From contig JAJNNY010000007.1 in assembly GCA_022453515.1 (NCBI GenBank), forward strand, positions 992,001 to 1,056,000: a stretch of 64,000 nt of DNA, read 5' to 3'. A program made the position numbers and the translations under genes. The notes below the pieces were generated by a model. It did no database searches. It worked only from the letters and a program-made list of their open reading frames with translations, and had not been told where the DNA came from. Below are positions 46,518 through 59,696 of this stretch, piece after piece; position 1 is the stretch's first letter; the number at the start of each line of letters is the position of its first letter. The stretch is from Astrocystis sublimbata (Eukaryota > Ascomycota > Sordariomycetes > Xylariales > Xylariaceae).

Positions 46518-49500
46518 ATGATGGATCAACCAGTGCCCATTGCCATTATCGGCGTTGCTTTCCGCTTACCAGGCGGTGCCGACAACCTCGAAAATCTTGA
46601 GCACCTCCTCAACAATGGCGGTTCCGGTTTTGTGCCTGTCCCCGACGACAGGTGGAATCGTGATGGATTTTTTGGAACACAGCAGAATGCCAAAGGGGGT
46701 ATACCGTCTAAGCATGGATACTTCTTACAGCAAGACATTTCCAACTTTGACGCTCGTTTCTTCCAGGTATCACGCCAAGAAGCTGCCACAATGGACCCGA
46801 AGCAACGTATATTGCTTCAAACTACATATGAGGCTCTCGAGCATGCTGGTATTACCATGGAGCAAGTCAGGGGAAGTAGCACCTCTGTGTACGTGAGCAC
46901 CTTCACATATGACTACGAGCGCATGGGTTTTAGGGACCCGCAAGTATTGTCCGGATTCCATACCACCAGTGTTGGACCGGCGATTTTGGCCAACCGTTTA
47001 TCATACTTTTTTGACCTGAAAGGGCCCTCGTTCACCCTTGATACTGGCTGTGTAAGTTCATTTTGATATCTCTATTGGCAAGTATTCATTGGGACTAACG
47101 CTGATAATCTTCGTCAGTCTGGCGGGCTCGTCGCACTTCATCAAGCTTGCCAGAGTTTGCGACTTGGCGAATCAAGCATGGCCATAGTTGGCGGAGCGCA
47201 GCTTCTGCTTGACCCGGATCAATCAACAAACATGTCTACCATTGGGTAAGCTCAAACTACGCTTCTCACATCGAGATACAATCTAACCGCTGACCGGAAA
47301 CAGAATGCTGAACCCTGATGGGCATTGCTATGCATTTGACTCCCGTGGAAAGGGCTACGGTCGTGGTGAAGGCGTGGCGACGTTGATCCTGAAGCGCCTC
47401 GACAAGGCACTCGCCGATGGCGACCCAGTTCAATCTGTGATATTGAATTCCGGTCTCAACCAGGATGGAAGATCGGCAGGTAGCATCATGTCACCCAGCG
47501 GCGATGCACAAAGAGACTTGATGAGATCGGTTTATAGTCAAATAGGGCTGCACCCTAGAGACACGCCTTATGTCGAGGCACACGGCACAGTAAGTACAGC
47601 TCTGACAAAACAAGTAAGCAAGCAACTGACTCATGGATGATAGGGAACAGTAGCCGGTGAGTAGATAATGACTGCCTCTATGTGGAGTGTCATCCTCGAC
47701 TAAGCTAACATTCACACCCAGGCGATACAAATGAAATATCTTCCATTTACCAAGTATTCTGCGAAGAAACACGAGAGAACGACATCATTGTTGGTTCTGT
47801 CAAGGCCAACATAGGACATCTTGAGGCTGTGGCCGGCCTTGCTGGCTTGCTAAAATCCATCAATGTCCTCAATTCGAGGCTCATACCACCGCAGCTGCAT
47901 TTTGTTCAGCCCAAGCCAACTTTGAACCTTGATGAGAGACACATCAAGGTAAGTGATAGCTCCATTCATCATTGTCACGTCATAACGCTCAGATTGAATT
48001 GCAGGTTCCAACACAACTTTTTCCATTACCCCCCGGGCCTTGCCGAGCTTCAGTCAACAGCTTTGGATATGGAGGTAGGTCCTCGAACTCGCATTTCTTC
48101 AGTTAGGATTTTTAACTGATGATGCTTGATAGGTACAAACTCCCATGTTATTCTTGAATCGCTGTCATCGTTCCTGGAGAACTCGGATTGGCTGTCTAGA
48201 GAGACCAAGATAAACGGAACAAGCTCGCCTCTGAATCACACAAATGGCACTAGCGAAGACCACTCACATGATCCTTCCTTGCGACTGTTCGTTTTGAGCG
48301 CCAATACGGAAAGATCTTTGAAAACTTATGCACATAAATTGTCAACCTGGATTTCAGAGAAAAATCCCTCCGAAAGGAACTTGGCGGACATCTCTCACAC
48401 ACTTCTGACTCGAAGATCACTCCTACCCTGGCGACACACTATAGTGACATCCAACTCACACGAATTGAGTGAAAAATTAGGCACTTTTCGCGCAGGAAGG
48501 GCGACACCAACTAGTCGACTTGCATTCGTGTTAACGGGTCAAGGTGCGCAATGGACGGGTATGGGGAAAGAACTAATACAATTCGCGGCATTCTACCGAT
48601 CTATCACCAAGTCAGAAAATCTCCTCCTGGAAATGGGTTGCGATTGGCACCTGAAGGAGGAAATCTTCTCCGACGACCAATTATCACGATTGAACGAGGC
48701 AGAAGTTGCACAACCAGCGACGACTGCGTTGCAGATTGCTTTGATAGACTTATTGTCAAGCCTGCAAATTCGTCCAGATTGTGTAGTAGGACACAGCTCA
48801 GGAGAGATAGCGGCTGCGTATGCCGCTGGGGCTCTAACACATGAGTCTGCCATGGCGGCGTAAGAAGATTCAAACCCCCCGTTCTTCATCAGCCATAACT
48901 AACAGGTCCATAGAGCGTATCGACGTGGAGTTCACTCTGGGGAGGCTAAACGCCGAAACCCCATAAGAGGGTCAATGCTGGCTGTTGGCCTCGGTAAAGA
49001 CAATGTCCAGCCGTACATTCAGCAAATTAAACGAGGCCGACTCTGCGTGGCATGTGTTAACAGCCCTCAAAGCACGACAGTATCAGGAGATGTTGAAGCT
49101 CTAGAAGAGTTGAAACAGATCTTGGATACTGAGTCCATATTCGCTAGAAGGTTGAGAGTTGATACTGCATATCATTCCCACCACATGCAAGTTGTAGCAG
49201 ACGACTACCAAATCGCACTTGGCGATATCAAAACTGGCCGTACAGAGAGCAACATAACATTTTGCTCTACTGTTACGGGGTCCCCAAAGCAAGATGGATT
49301 CACTGGAGACTATTGGGTCCAGAATCTTGTCTCGCAGGTCAGATTCGTCGATGGCCTACGCCTGGCTGCAGAGGAAATGAAGAAATCCTTGCCCAATGGC
49401 GAACCTCAGTTCACGTTCCTCGAAATCGGTCCCACAGGAGCACTGGCAGGACCTACAAAACAGACCCTATCGGACATCGAGCTCAAACACACTTACGTGT

Positions 49501-52500
49501 CAGCACTCAACAGGAAGACAGACGCTTCCAAATCATTCTTATCAATGATCGGCCAACTCCTTGAAGCAGGGCACGCCCTAGACCTCAAGTTGATTTCGGC
49601 CCTCGTACCAGGCCCGAGCGGCTACAGTCCTCATGTGCTTTCCGATCTGCCAGGCTACGCCTTTGATGAATCGTCGCACTGGGCCGAGTCACGAGTCAGT
49701 GCCGCGCATCGTTTCAGGAAGTTCCCCTATAATGATCTGTGCGGCCTTTTGGATCCTGCAAGTAGCTTGTACGAGCCTCGGTGGCGACATGTCCTCAACC
49801 TCGATGCTATACCTTGGCTCAAAGACCACGCTATAGACGGAGATGCTGTATTCCCAGCTTCCGGCTTCGTCGGCATGGTTGTGGAAGCTATGAAACAGCT
49901 CCTTGAGATCCAGCAGACCAAAGTGGAAGCGAAGAAGATTTTGATACGCGACATGACGATTGCTCAAGCTGTAACATTATCTCTCGAAGAGCAGGATGCG
50001 GAGGTTGAACTTCAGCTAACCATCAGCCCAAGCAAAGCTGGGCTGCGATGGCGTGAATTCAAGATCTTTTCGTTTGACAAAGCAAGTCAACGGTGGTTTG
50101 AGAACTGCAATGGGCTTATCGCAGCCGAGTCTCGAACTGAAAACGACGAGGTCGAAGAAAGTTCCGAAGACAGCCTGCGAGCTGAGGAGCAACTTGACCT
50201 GCTTCGAACTGTTAGGTCGGATTCTGAAGAGGAACTGGACCGAGACACGTTCTATACCAAACTTACAGCATCAGGGAATAACTACGGCAACTCATTTGCC
50301 CTGCTTGGTGATGTGCATACCGGACAAGATCATGGTTGGTGCTCAGTTACCATGCCCGACTATGCAGAACTGCTACCTGCACACCATATGCAGCCTCACC
50401 TCATTCACCCCTCTCTGCTCGACTCGTTTTGCCATATAGGCGCATTCCTCGCCAAGCGACCTTGCCGTGATGCCTCCATCGTTGTTGGCGAGATCAACGA
50501 AATGATTATTTCCACGGACTTCACCAAATCAGCCGGGGCTGAGCTGTATCTTGCAACAACACAGCAGCCACAGGGTACACGTGCAGTAAAGTCTCAATCC
50601 GTTGTCTTCCAGAGAGACCAGCAGGGTGATCTGGTGCCTGCTATCACTGCTTCGTTCACGTACCGAGCTTTCGGTGTCTTCACAGACAGTGATGAGGACG
50701 GTCCTTTCTCGAGCAAGAAAGTGTATTCCCTTGTCCGCCGACCAGATGTCGATTTTCTGAGTGTTGGCAACTATCCCGACGCTCTCCCAGAGGGCAACCG
50801 AAAGACTCTCCAGGATGGATTGACCGAATACTTGAGCTTGGCAGCCTTCAAAAACCCACGAATGAAACTCTTAGAAATAGGTAAGTCTTCTGCACATTGT
50901 TCATTAACGTATTGAAGCTCACACTGTCCAGGTTGCAATATCGAAAACGTTACATTGCCCCTGCTTTCCTCGTTAATGAAGGAGGGAGGTGATTGCTGGC
51001 CAGACTGCTATGACATCGCAGGTAGTTCGATGCCAGCGGACAAGGTCCTAGACCCTTGGCTTAAGCAAATAACTTTCAGGGCGCTCGACGTCACCACAGA
51101 TCTGCCCCCTGAGGAATTGCAGAAAAGCTACGACGTTGTCATCCTGTCCACCGATGTTTTGGCCCCCTCAACTATCAGCACCGCACTGATTAATTCTCGG
51201 AACTTATTGCGCGATGGAGGCAAACTGATAGTTGTCAGAACGACCAAGAACTCGGGTCCATCAGCGGAGCCACTTGAGAATCTTCTCCATGAATATCCCT
51301 TCAGGGGCGTTGACGTCCGCATCAATGGCTCGACTGTTGAGGAACAGCTCTTATATTCGCTCATTACGACTAAGGCAGCAGATACCGCTCCTAACAGCCC
51401 GGTGTCAACACCTTTGAACTTGGTCCTAGGTTCAGACTCTCCATCGGCGCAGACGATTGCATCAGAACTTATGGGTGTTGCAGCTCCAAGTGGTCAACAT
51501 TGGGTACCGAGCCTCAACACCCTCGAGGGTGTTGTTGTCAGCCCAAATGAAACATATATCGTGTTGGATACGGCAGAAAACGCACTGCTGATGAACCGTG
51601 ACCCAAAAGTGTTCGCAAAGCTCACAGAATTACTCAACGCCAATGTGGATATCATTTGGGTTGCCATGCAAGATACACAGTCCCCGACCGTGAAGTCAAT
51701 GCGATCGATGATACAGGGAGCTTCCCGAGTCATCCGCCGGGAGAATGAAGGCACTACCTCGCTGATTACATTTGAGGTAGACGACCGAGTCACTCCCACT
51801 AGCGCAAAAGACATTTGCCAGCATCTTCAAAAGATCCTCGTCGCCAAGAGCACCGGGAGGACGGACATTGGACAAGAGCACGAGTATGTCTATCGCAACA
51901 GATGCGTCACGATTCCCCGTTTGCAAGCAGACCAAAGCTTCCTTAGAGGTGTTGGAGGACGTGTCAAGGGACAAGACAACTGCGTCGAAGTATCCTACCA
52001 TGACCAAAATCGCCCTCTACAACTGGAAGTGGAAACACCCGGTCTTCTCAATAGCATCCGCTTTGTTGACGATCGGTTGGCCCAAGATCTAGAACCATGG
52101 GAAATCCAGGTCTCGTCGAGAGCGCACGGTATCAACTTCAAGGACGTCTTCATATCTCTTGGTCAAATGCCTGCTTCGGTCACCATGGTAGGAGAGATGA
52201 GCGGCATCGTCACCGCAGTTGGGCGTGAGATGACGGAGAGATACGTCGTAGGCGACCATGTTATGGGATTCTTCGCTAAACCCTTCGCCAGCCATGCTCG
52301 CCTCGACGGCAACCTCGCTCACAAGATGCCGCAAGATATGGAGTTCAGCATCGCAGCCACGATCCCCTGCGTTTATTCGACAGCGTATCATTGTCTCTTC
52401 GAAGTCGCGCGCCTGAGGAAAGGGCAGTCTGTCCTTATCACAGCGGCTTCAGGAGGTGTCGGCCAAGCTGCGATCCAATTGGCTCAGCACGCAGGAGCAA

Positions 52501-55500
52501 GTGATATCTTCGTGACACTGGGATCTAAGTCCAAGAAGCAACTTGTGATGGATACGTATGGTATCCCTGCGAGTCACGTCTTCTCGTCCCGCAAGTTGGA
52601 TTTCAAGCAAGGCATCCTTCGTCTTACCAAGGGTCGAGGTGTAGATGTAGTGTTGAACTCCTTAACCGGCGACATGCTTACCGATGCCTTCGACTGTGTG
52701 GCAAAGCTAGGAACCTTCTGTGAAATTGGAAAAGGAGACATATACAAGGGAAACCATCTACGACTGAACCCATTTGACCGCAGTGTCACTTTTGCTGCAG
52801 TTGACCTTGTCGCAGTCGCTCAAGGTCGACCCGAAATTGTATACTCCCATCTCAGCAGCATTACTGAGATGTTCGAGAAGAGTCAACTACGTCCAATGAA
52901 CCCGATCAGCACATACCCTATCGGCAAGATTGAGGAAGCATTCCGATTGATAGCGGGTCGGAAGCACACAGGCAAAATCGTCCTGGAGTCCCCAGAGCAC
53001 TCAACCGTCAAGGCTACACTTCCCGAGAGAGTGCAGCTCGTTCTACCAGCACAAGGAGCTTACGTCATTGCTGGTGGTCTAGGTGATATCGGGAGAAGAC
53101 TCGCGGTTCTCCTAGCATCGCGAGGAGCAAAGCATGTGCTGCTGCTCTCCCGTCGCACGCCGTCGTCCGAGCTCAAGAGAGAAACAGAACTCAGTGTGGC
53201 TTCATACGGCTGTACCATCCACATCATCAGGTGTGACATTACAGAAGAGTCGGAGGTCTCCAGCTGTGTCGAATATTGTCAGAAGAACCAGCTTCTTGTC
53301 AAGGGTATCATACATGGTGGAATGGTGTTGAAAGATCGGCCCTTCTCTAACATGACCCTCGAAGAATTCGCAGCCCCTCTTGGCCCGAAGGTATACGGCA
53401 CAATGAACCTAGACAACGCGTTCGCATCGCCAGATCTCGACTTCTTCATCATGCTCTCCTCGTCAGCCACGATTATCGGTAACGGCAGCCAAGCCAACTA
53501 CGCCGCGGCCAATGCCTTCCAGGACGCCTTTGCAGATGCGAAAACTGGCAATGACAATAATACAACCTACGTGGCCCTTAATCTGGGTGCCGTTGAAGGA
53601 TCACGAGCTGTATTGGAAACATCTGAAGCACAAAGCAACCGCCTCAAGAGCATATCGATCACAATGGCGGAACTGTTGCTTGCAGCAGAATACGCGATGA
53701 GCTCCCAGGCCGGCCAAGACAAGCTGTCACACGCGATCATGGGCATTTCTAGACAAGGACTTGCTGATGCAGGTGACCAGAACTCGCTGCAAAACCCCAT
53801 CTTCAGCCAACTTCCTGCTGCTCAAAATGAAGGCGGAGAAGGCAATGCGGGCAGCACCGATGTCACACATCGCGTCGGCGATTGCTCGACTATCGAAGAA
53901 GCTCAGGCCCTCATCACGGAATCGGTCATCGCCAAGTGTGCTTCATTCCTGGGCTGTGGCGTGGAAGAAATATCGCAGAACCAGCCTCTGTCTGAGATCG
54001 GATTCGACTCCCTCGTATCCATCGAGTTGAAGAACTGGCTTCTGCGAACCTTCGACTCGCCTGTTCAAACGGCAGAGATCTCTGGCGCTCCTAGCATCAT
54101 TAGCTTAGCTAGTATGACCACAGACCGCTCGCGATTGGTAACTGCCGAAGCCAAGTCTAAGAGAAAGGTTGATGTGGTCAATACCAATACCGCGGATGAC
54201 GCCAAGGGCAAGACTATTGGCCTCGACGACTTCAAATGCTGTGTGACAGAGCCGCCACCGAAGCTTCCCATGTTCCCGCTTGAGGACTACTTGGATTGCT
54301 ACCGGCAAACAGTGTCAGTATTTGCACAGACCGACGCTGAAAGAGAGATGCTAGATAGGGCGATGGAAGAATTCCGCACGCCTGGGAGCGTTGGAGCACA
54401 GACATATGCAGCTTTGGTCGAACGAGCAAATGATCCCAACATCGAATGCTGGCTCGCAGACACGAAGACCAATAGCGTTTTCTTGCACTTCCGGCACCCA
54501 ATTGCGCCGTGGAACGCATTTATGCACACACATCACGATAGCCCGAGTCCCCATTCCCAAGCTGAACGAGCGGCAGTCCTGGCGGGTACGGCTTTCCAAT
54601 TCTTGCTGGGAATGGAAAGAAATGAGATTGGTAACGATTGGCTGGGACCGCGTTCGCTCTGCTCGTACTACTGGAAGTGGATGTTCAATGCTGTTCGCCG
54701 GCCGCGACTACACTGTGATGAAATGAAGATATATCCCGAGAGCCGGCATGTTGCCGTCCTCCGCAAGGGGCATCTCTTCAAGATACCATTGCAAAACGAG
54801 AATGGCGATGTGCCATTGGAGGAACTGACAGGCATGTTCCAGGCAATTCTTGATGCCGACATGGGAGAGAACAGCTGGGTGAGCATATTGACAACGGATT
54901 TCCGCGACATTTGGGCTATGGTAAGTCAACCCGTAACGAGTATCTAACAATGACTAACCCCTGTGCAGAACCGAGAGAGTATTGTTGCGGTCAGCGACGC
55001 CAATGCCTCCTATCTCCAAACTGTTGAAGAGGCCACCTTTGTCATCTGTCTCGACGAGAGCTCCCCCGAGACAAACTTGGAAAGGATAGAGCAGGGCATT
55101 GCGGGCGATGGCTTCAACCGCTGGTTCGACAAGACGATGCAGTTCGTCGTGTATGCCAATGGTCGCTCAGCGCATATATCCGATCACACCATGATCGACG
55201 GAACAACACCCCTGCGCTTGACCGAGTTCGTCCACGACGCGATCATCTCGCATCGACCAGGCAGCTCAACTAACAAGCGTTCGATAACTTTACCTGAGCA
55301 CTTCCCTCTCGAGGGCGTTTCTGCGCTAGATGATCAAGTAGATCAACTCCGCAGGCGGTATCGACAGATCACCTTGACCCGAGGCTACCGCTACATCAAA
55401 ACGCCCGCTCTCAGTCAGAGTCTGGCGGCTGGCACTGGCTTTTCTTCGAAGCACTGTCTCGACTTCACGCTGCAGCTTGCAGCGAGGTTACATTTTGGAT

Positions 55501-56175
55501 ACAACCCTGCCGCCTGGGAGCCAATCTCTGTTCAGCATTTCCACCGCGGGCGACCCGATCCGCGACAGCCTGTGTCGAGCAGTGTCGTGAAGTTCTGCGA
55601 CGCGGCGCTTGACGAAAGTGTGCCTATAGCTACGAAGAGGGCACTGCTGGCCGAAGCAGGCGCAGAGTGGGATGCAGCAACCAAACGCACCCAGGACGGA
55701 TCAGGATTCTTGCGGCGCACCGAAGCCTTGCTAGGCATACTAGCAAAGTTCGCACCTCCCCCTAAGGAAGACGCCGAAATCGTCCGTTACACAGAAGAAC
55801 AGCTGGCGAACTGGAAATGGTCCGACTCCCTGGCCATGATCGTGGGAGCGGACGCGAAGCTTCCCGAGGTGTTCACAAACGAAGTCTTCAATAGAGTGTA
55901 CCCCGGAAACCTGTACCAGGTGCGCAATGAAGGGGAGTTCGTGGACGCCGCGGGATACGTCATGGGCGGCGATTGCATATGGATCAGTAACCGGGTGCGA
56001 GAGAACTAGTAAGTCCAAACCTACCTAACACCATCATATGTGCTGAGAGACCTTGCTGACTCGACATCTTAGTGTGGCACTCTCCATTGTCGGCGACGCA
56101 GACAAGGTTGGAGATTATGAAAGGTGTTTCAAAGAAGCTGCGGAGATCATCTGCTCGATTGTTTTGGCAAAGTAG
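46518..56175 (+). CDS. Highly reducing PKS with C-terminal carnitine-acyltransferase domain (KS-AT-DH-psiMT-ER-KR-ACP-cAT)
   Basis: Eleven exons: 46518-47051, 47118-47245, 47304-47589, 47644-47656, 47722-47948, 48005-48074, 48133-48859, 48914-50880, 50932-54920, 54969-56008, 56073-56175; 3027 aa. KS: active Cys178 in DTGCSGGL (exon 1/2 junction), His in VEAHGT and [22 protein letters not shown] about residue 640. [19 protein letters not shown] about 966 and [11 protein letters not shown] reduced methyltransferase-like stretch (about 1310-1480) lacks a GxGxG SAM loop. ER about 1680-2005 with [16 protein letters not shown] about 2025-2190 with GGLGDIG and SSS...[14 protein letters not shown], Ser about 2343. 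cAT about 2425-3027 with catalytic His about 2720 in [10 protein letters not shown]. cAT-ended HR-PKSs such as Trichoderma virens Tv6-931 release chains reversibly onto polyol acceptors. All enzymatic residues except the MT look intact. Exon 4 is a 13-nt microexon. Confidence 0.93.
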
Positions 56176-56765
56176 AATAGAATAACCAGCCTCAGGCAAC
56201 AAACCAGCGGTTTGATTATTGGAAAGTTTGCCATTAGAGTGTGGGAGGTGTGATGTTTTCGCGTTGCTGATTTACCTCACAATTAATGATAAGTTTGCTG
56301 ATGGGGATGTTCACTTCTTCTACGCGAGCAACGCCGCTTTGACAACAGGCATAGAGGAGTACAGTTAGCTGGTTGAGGGATGGTTTCTTGTGTGCATTAA
56401 CAAGTTAGACCGAGGTGATTTCATAGTTTGCAGAAATTATTAACAACATCCAAACATTGGTCTAAACAAATCGGGTACTTTGGTCAATTAATCGAAATGA
56501 AATTTATAATGCTAGAACAACACGGAAAGAACCAAGCACATCAGACTCCTTTCACGCACCGCTAACAATGGCGCATCCCACGCCATTCCGTTACTCTATA
56601 CAGCTGCACCAAGGCATAATAATTGGCACCTCCCAAGCAGAAGCCGTGTAAGGCGTCCTTAATAACAACAGCTCCGTAGTAACCCCTCACCTCGGCTCAT
56701 TCCCTCCCCTTCCCTGCCCCCATGGCAGAACAGAACCCAACCCCGAGTGTAGTTACGAGGTACAT
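56176..56765. other. Convergent intergenic (3' ends)
   Basis: 590 bp between the PKS stop and that of the facing membrane-protein gene. Moderately AT-rich; no supported feature. Confidence 0.4.
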
Positions 56766-59012
56766 TTATGAACCAGTAGCAGGTCCGTTCCTTCCTCCCA
56801 TTGCGCCCACGATAGTACCCAGGACACCAGGCAGGTCTGTGCCCCGCATAGCTGTAATGTATGTCATGGCCCCGTTCGGGACGCTCTTAAAGATGAACTC
56901 GTCCGCCCACGCCAAGGGTACGCAAATGAGAGAGAAAAGCCTGATGTCTTGGTCCTGGTGTTGCACGAGGAAGTCTAGGACGATGTTGAAGAGCAGATAG
57001 CAGACGTGGATCTTGAGGTACGTATAGAGACCGTAACCAGAAAAGAATGGCACCTCCAACGCCCGTACGAAGAAGTAGACCGAGAGATCCACGACGATCC
57101 AGAGAGCGGGCTTGAAGAAGTACATCAACCAGCGATTGCGCTCGTCTGTGTAATCAGGTGTCCCGAAAACGTACTGGATCACCTGCATCGTAAAGACGAA
57201 GAGCATATAATATGGCAGAAACACGTCGATGTCGTCAGAAAAGATTGGCCAGTGTGGGGAGACTCGGGGGATCCCGTTACTGTCCCAGTAATGTCGGAGG
57301 TAGGGGAGGATGTTGGCAGTCATACGGCCCCATGATATGTCGTGGAGGTGATTGTCAAGGGGCCCGCCGTCCGCGAAATCCGTCTTGTCGTGCACGAGGC
57401 CTTGGTAATAGACGACCATGCATCTGGAAAGCAGCGAGATGCGCATGCCTTCGGACTTCGGAATCTCGTCCTCTGACTTGATGGGGTACAAGTCGGTGAC
57501 GATGTGGCCAACATTCTCGGCCGTGTACCTCGTCAGCTTGGGGAAGACGGCGTACATGACTTTGCCACCGCGGCGGCGATTGTGATCGAGCACCCAGTAT
57601 TCGCTTTCCGTTGTGGGAAGTGGCATGTAGGTGTCGGCAATGTTATCGGTAAGCCTGGTGACGGCGGCGCTATCCTTCTTGTAGTTGAGCTCGGCCAGGA
57701 TCCTCCAGCGATCCTCGTGGCTCTTGTGGAAATCCCTGGAATACTCGTAGAGGCCCTGGTCGGCATGCTCCTCCTCCTCCCACTGAAAGCGGACACCCGG
57801 TGTCGCGGAGAGGATGTGGAAGATGCTAGGTGAGATGGCCGTGCAGACTTGGAAGTAGCCGGCCATCGCGAGCATCGTGTGGATTTCCTGCCAGAAAGCT
57901 GCCCCGTAACTGCTGGCTGTCCTGTGTGTGGCTATGCCTAACAGCATAAATAGAGGCTGGAATATGAGAACCGTCTGTCCGGCCAAGTCATCCACGTCGT
58001 CCCAGAAATTCCCGGGGATCAGACCCCCATGGAGTGCCGCACGCGCAATTTGTCGGCGGCCATCTTTGCGGGTAAAGCCTATGAGATGAAGTTAGCACAA
58101 TCGCCGAGTCGTCTTGAATGTGGAGGCGTGGCAGTCGTTGAAGTCGAGCAAGACTGGTAGTGAATGTAGCCTACCTTCGTCCGAGACCCACGTTGAATCG
58201 TGTCTATCCAATTCTTCCCGATAAAATGCTGTGGCACCAAAGAGGAGCTGGTTGAAGATCTTCCTCTCTATGACCTGCGACAAGATAGAGACACATAGCC
58301 ACTTGCGGTGCCTTGGGTCATTTAAGATGTCCTTCCAGTTGACATACCCTTTGTCCTCGTGTGCCACAACGCGCGCGTACTGTAGAAATTGATCCGTCAT
58401 AGGCACCTGCCATGTTGAAATCGCTGGCTCGTGATCCCGCCAGTCCTCAAGATAGACTCCCTGTCCAAACCAAGTCTCGGCAAAGTCGCACATTCGGTCA
58501 TATAGAGCTTGGTAGTTCTTGGTGTAGAAGGCGTCATCGTAGTCCGCCGGATGCTTAAGTCGACCATACCAGCTCGTAAAGTCAATCTGCGAGGGGCTCC
58601 AATCCTCATTGAACTGAGTCACATTTCTCCAGTCGTCATAATTTGTCGATGAATGAGACTCCTTAGCCGGCTTGCTCCGTGGTGGCGTCTTGAGGGTCGG
58701 AGCTGGATCCCGGCCGAGGAGAAAGTTGACAAATTTCGATATCTTGCCGGGCCTGGTCTGTGAAGCAGCTGGTATACCATCCCAAATATCCGCCAGACTA
58801 AAACCTGTCGATTTGACGTTCTCTTTTCGTGCAGCTCGGAACCTTTTGAAAAACGGACCCCATATCAAATCACTTTCCCATCCTGTGTAGATTTTCAGAG
58901 CCTCTAAAAAGGAGAAAGGGTGGTTTTGAGGGGGCCTCTTGATCGATCTCTGGGCTCTCACGGCCGCTACCTCAGGTAGCTCCGGTTTCAGTTTCGTCGT
59001 GTCAATCGTCAT
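56766..59012 (-). CDS. 716-aa membrane protein of unrecognised family
   Basis: Exons (minus) 59012-58175 and 58078-56766, joined by a 96-nt GTAGGC...TAG intron at a Gly codon; 716 aa. I do not recognise a family. Residues 1-280 are soluble, Trp/Tyr/Asp-rich and without repeats (SFLEALKIYTGWESDLIWGPFFKRF, DDWRNVTQFNEDWSPSQ). A hydrophobic stretch lies at about 310-330 (TVLIFQPLFMLLGIA), and four segments occur close together at about 565-675 (PYYMLFVFTMQVIQYVF, ALWIVVDLSVYFFV, VCYLLFNIVLDFLV, LFSLICVPLAWADEF). Several His and Asp in DNHLHDISWGRM and HYWDSNGIPRV could bind metal or act in catalysis, but that is a guess. It lies convergent with and 590 bp from the PKS, so it may be cluster-linked or simply the flank. 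Confidence 0.75.
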
Positions 59013-59696
59013 TATGCTATCAAAGCCCGATGACTACCTCAATATGTCGTGAAGAAATAGAACTTTGCAAGATATCTTTGATCAATGTAGGGCTTCGCTG
59101 ACATGAAAAACCGTTCACTGCTGTAGACATAGCAATTAGCAGACTTCGACAGTTCATAAGTCATGTTATTGAAAGAGATCGCGAACGTGCAGTATTTTTC
59201 ATCACAAAGACTTGTGTGATAAAGGACTAAGGCATTGCAGCTAGGCCCACCATTGACTTCTCTCTTGTTACCAGTCGTTTCCGTGCTAGCCTACCGCTTT
59301 CAGATCAGTATTTCTTCACAAGATGGACAATTCAAAGATGATGGGTGATACTAGACAAAGCGAATCATTTCGTCGAAAGTTCGAACTTTCGAGCATCTTC
59401 ACCGTAAGGTATTATATTTTGATCATGTTGAATTGGGGAAGATTGAAACGTATTATTATATTACAATGTCAGTACGGGACAGCTGTATTCTTTGTTTGTC
59501 TGAAGGTCCTATTCACCCAAGTGTCTAGGTGAAACTAAAACAGTTCAAACTACTGTTTCACACCATATCTCAACCCTATGATCATGCCTTGCGGGGCTAA
59601 TCAAACTTTGTCAGCTTCAACCAGCAAGTATGAATAACCTTGTGCTCAATTCCCACCCCCCACAGCGTCCACTTAGGCTCAGTCGGCAAGAGTGAT
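59013..59696. other. Intergenic between two minus-strand genes
   Basis: Promoter of the 716-aa gene plus the 3' region of the next. A 69-codon plus-strand frame at 59323 is not supported. Confidence 0.4.
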
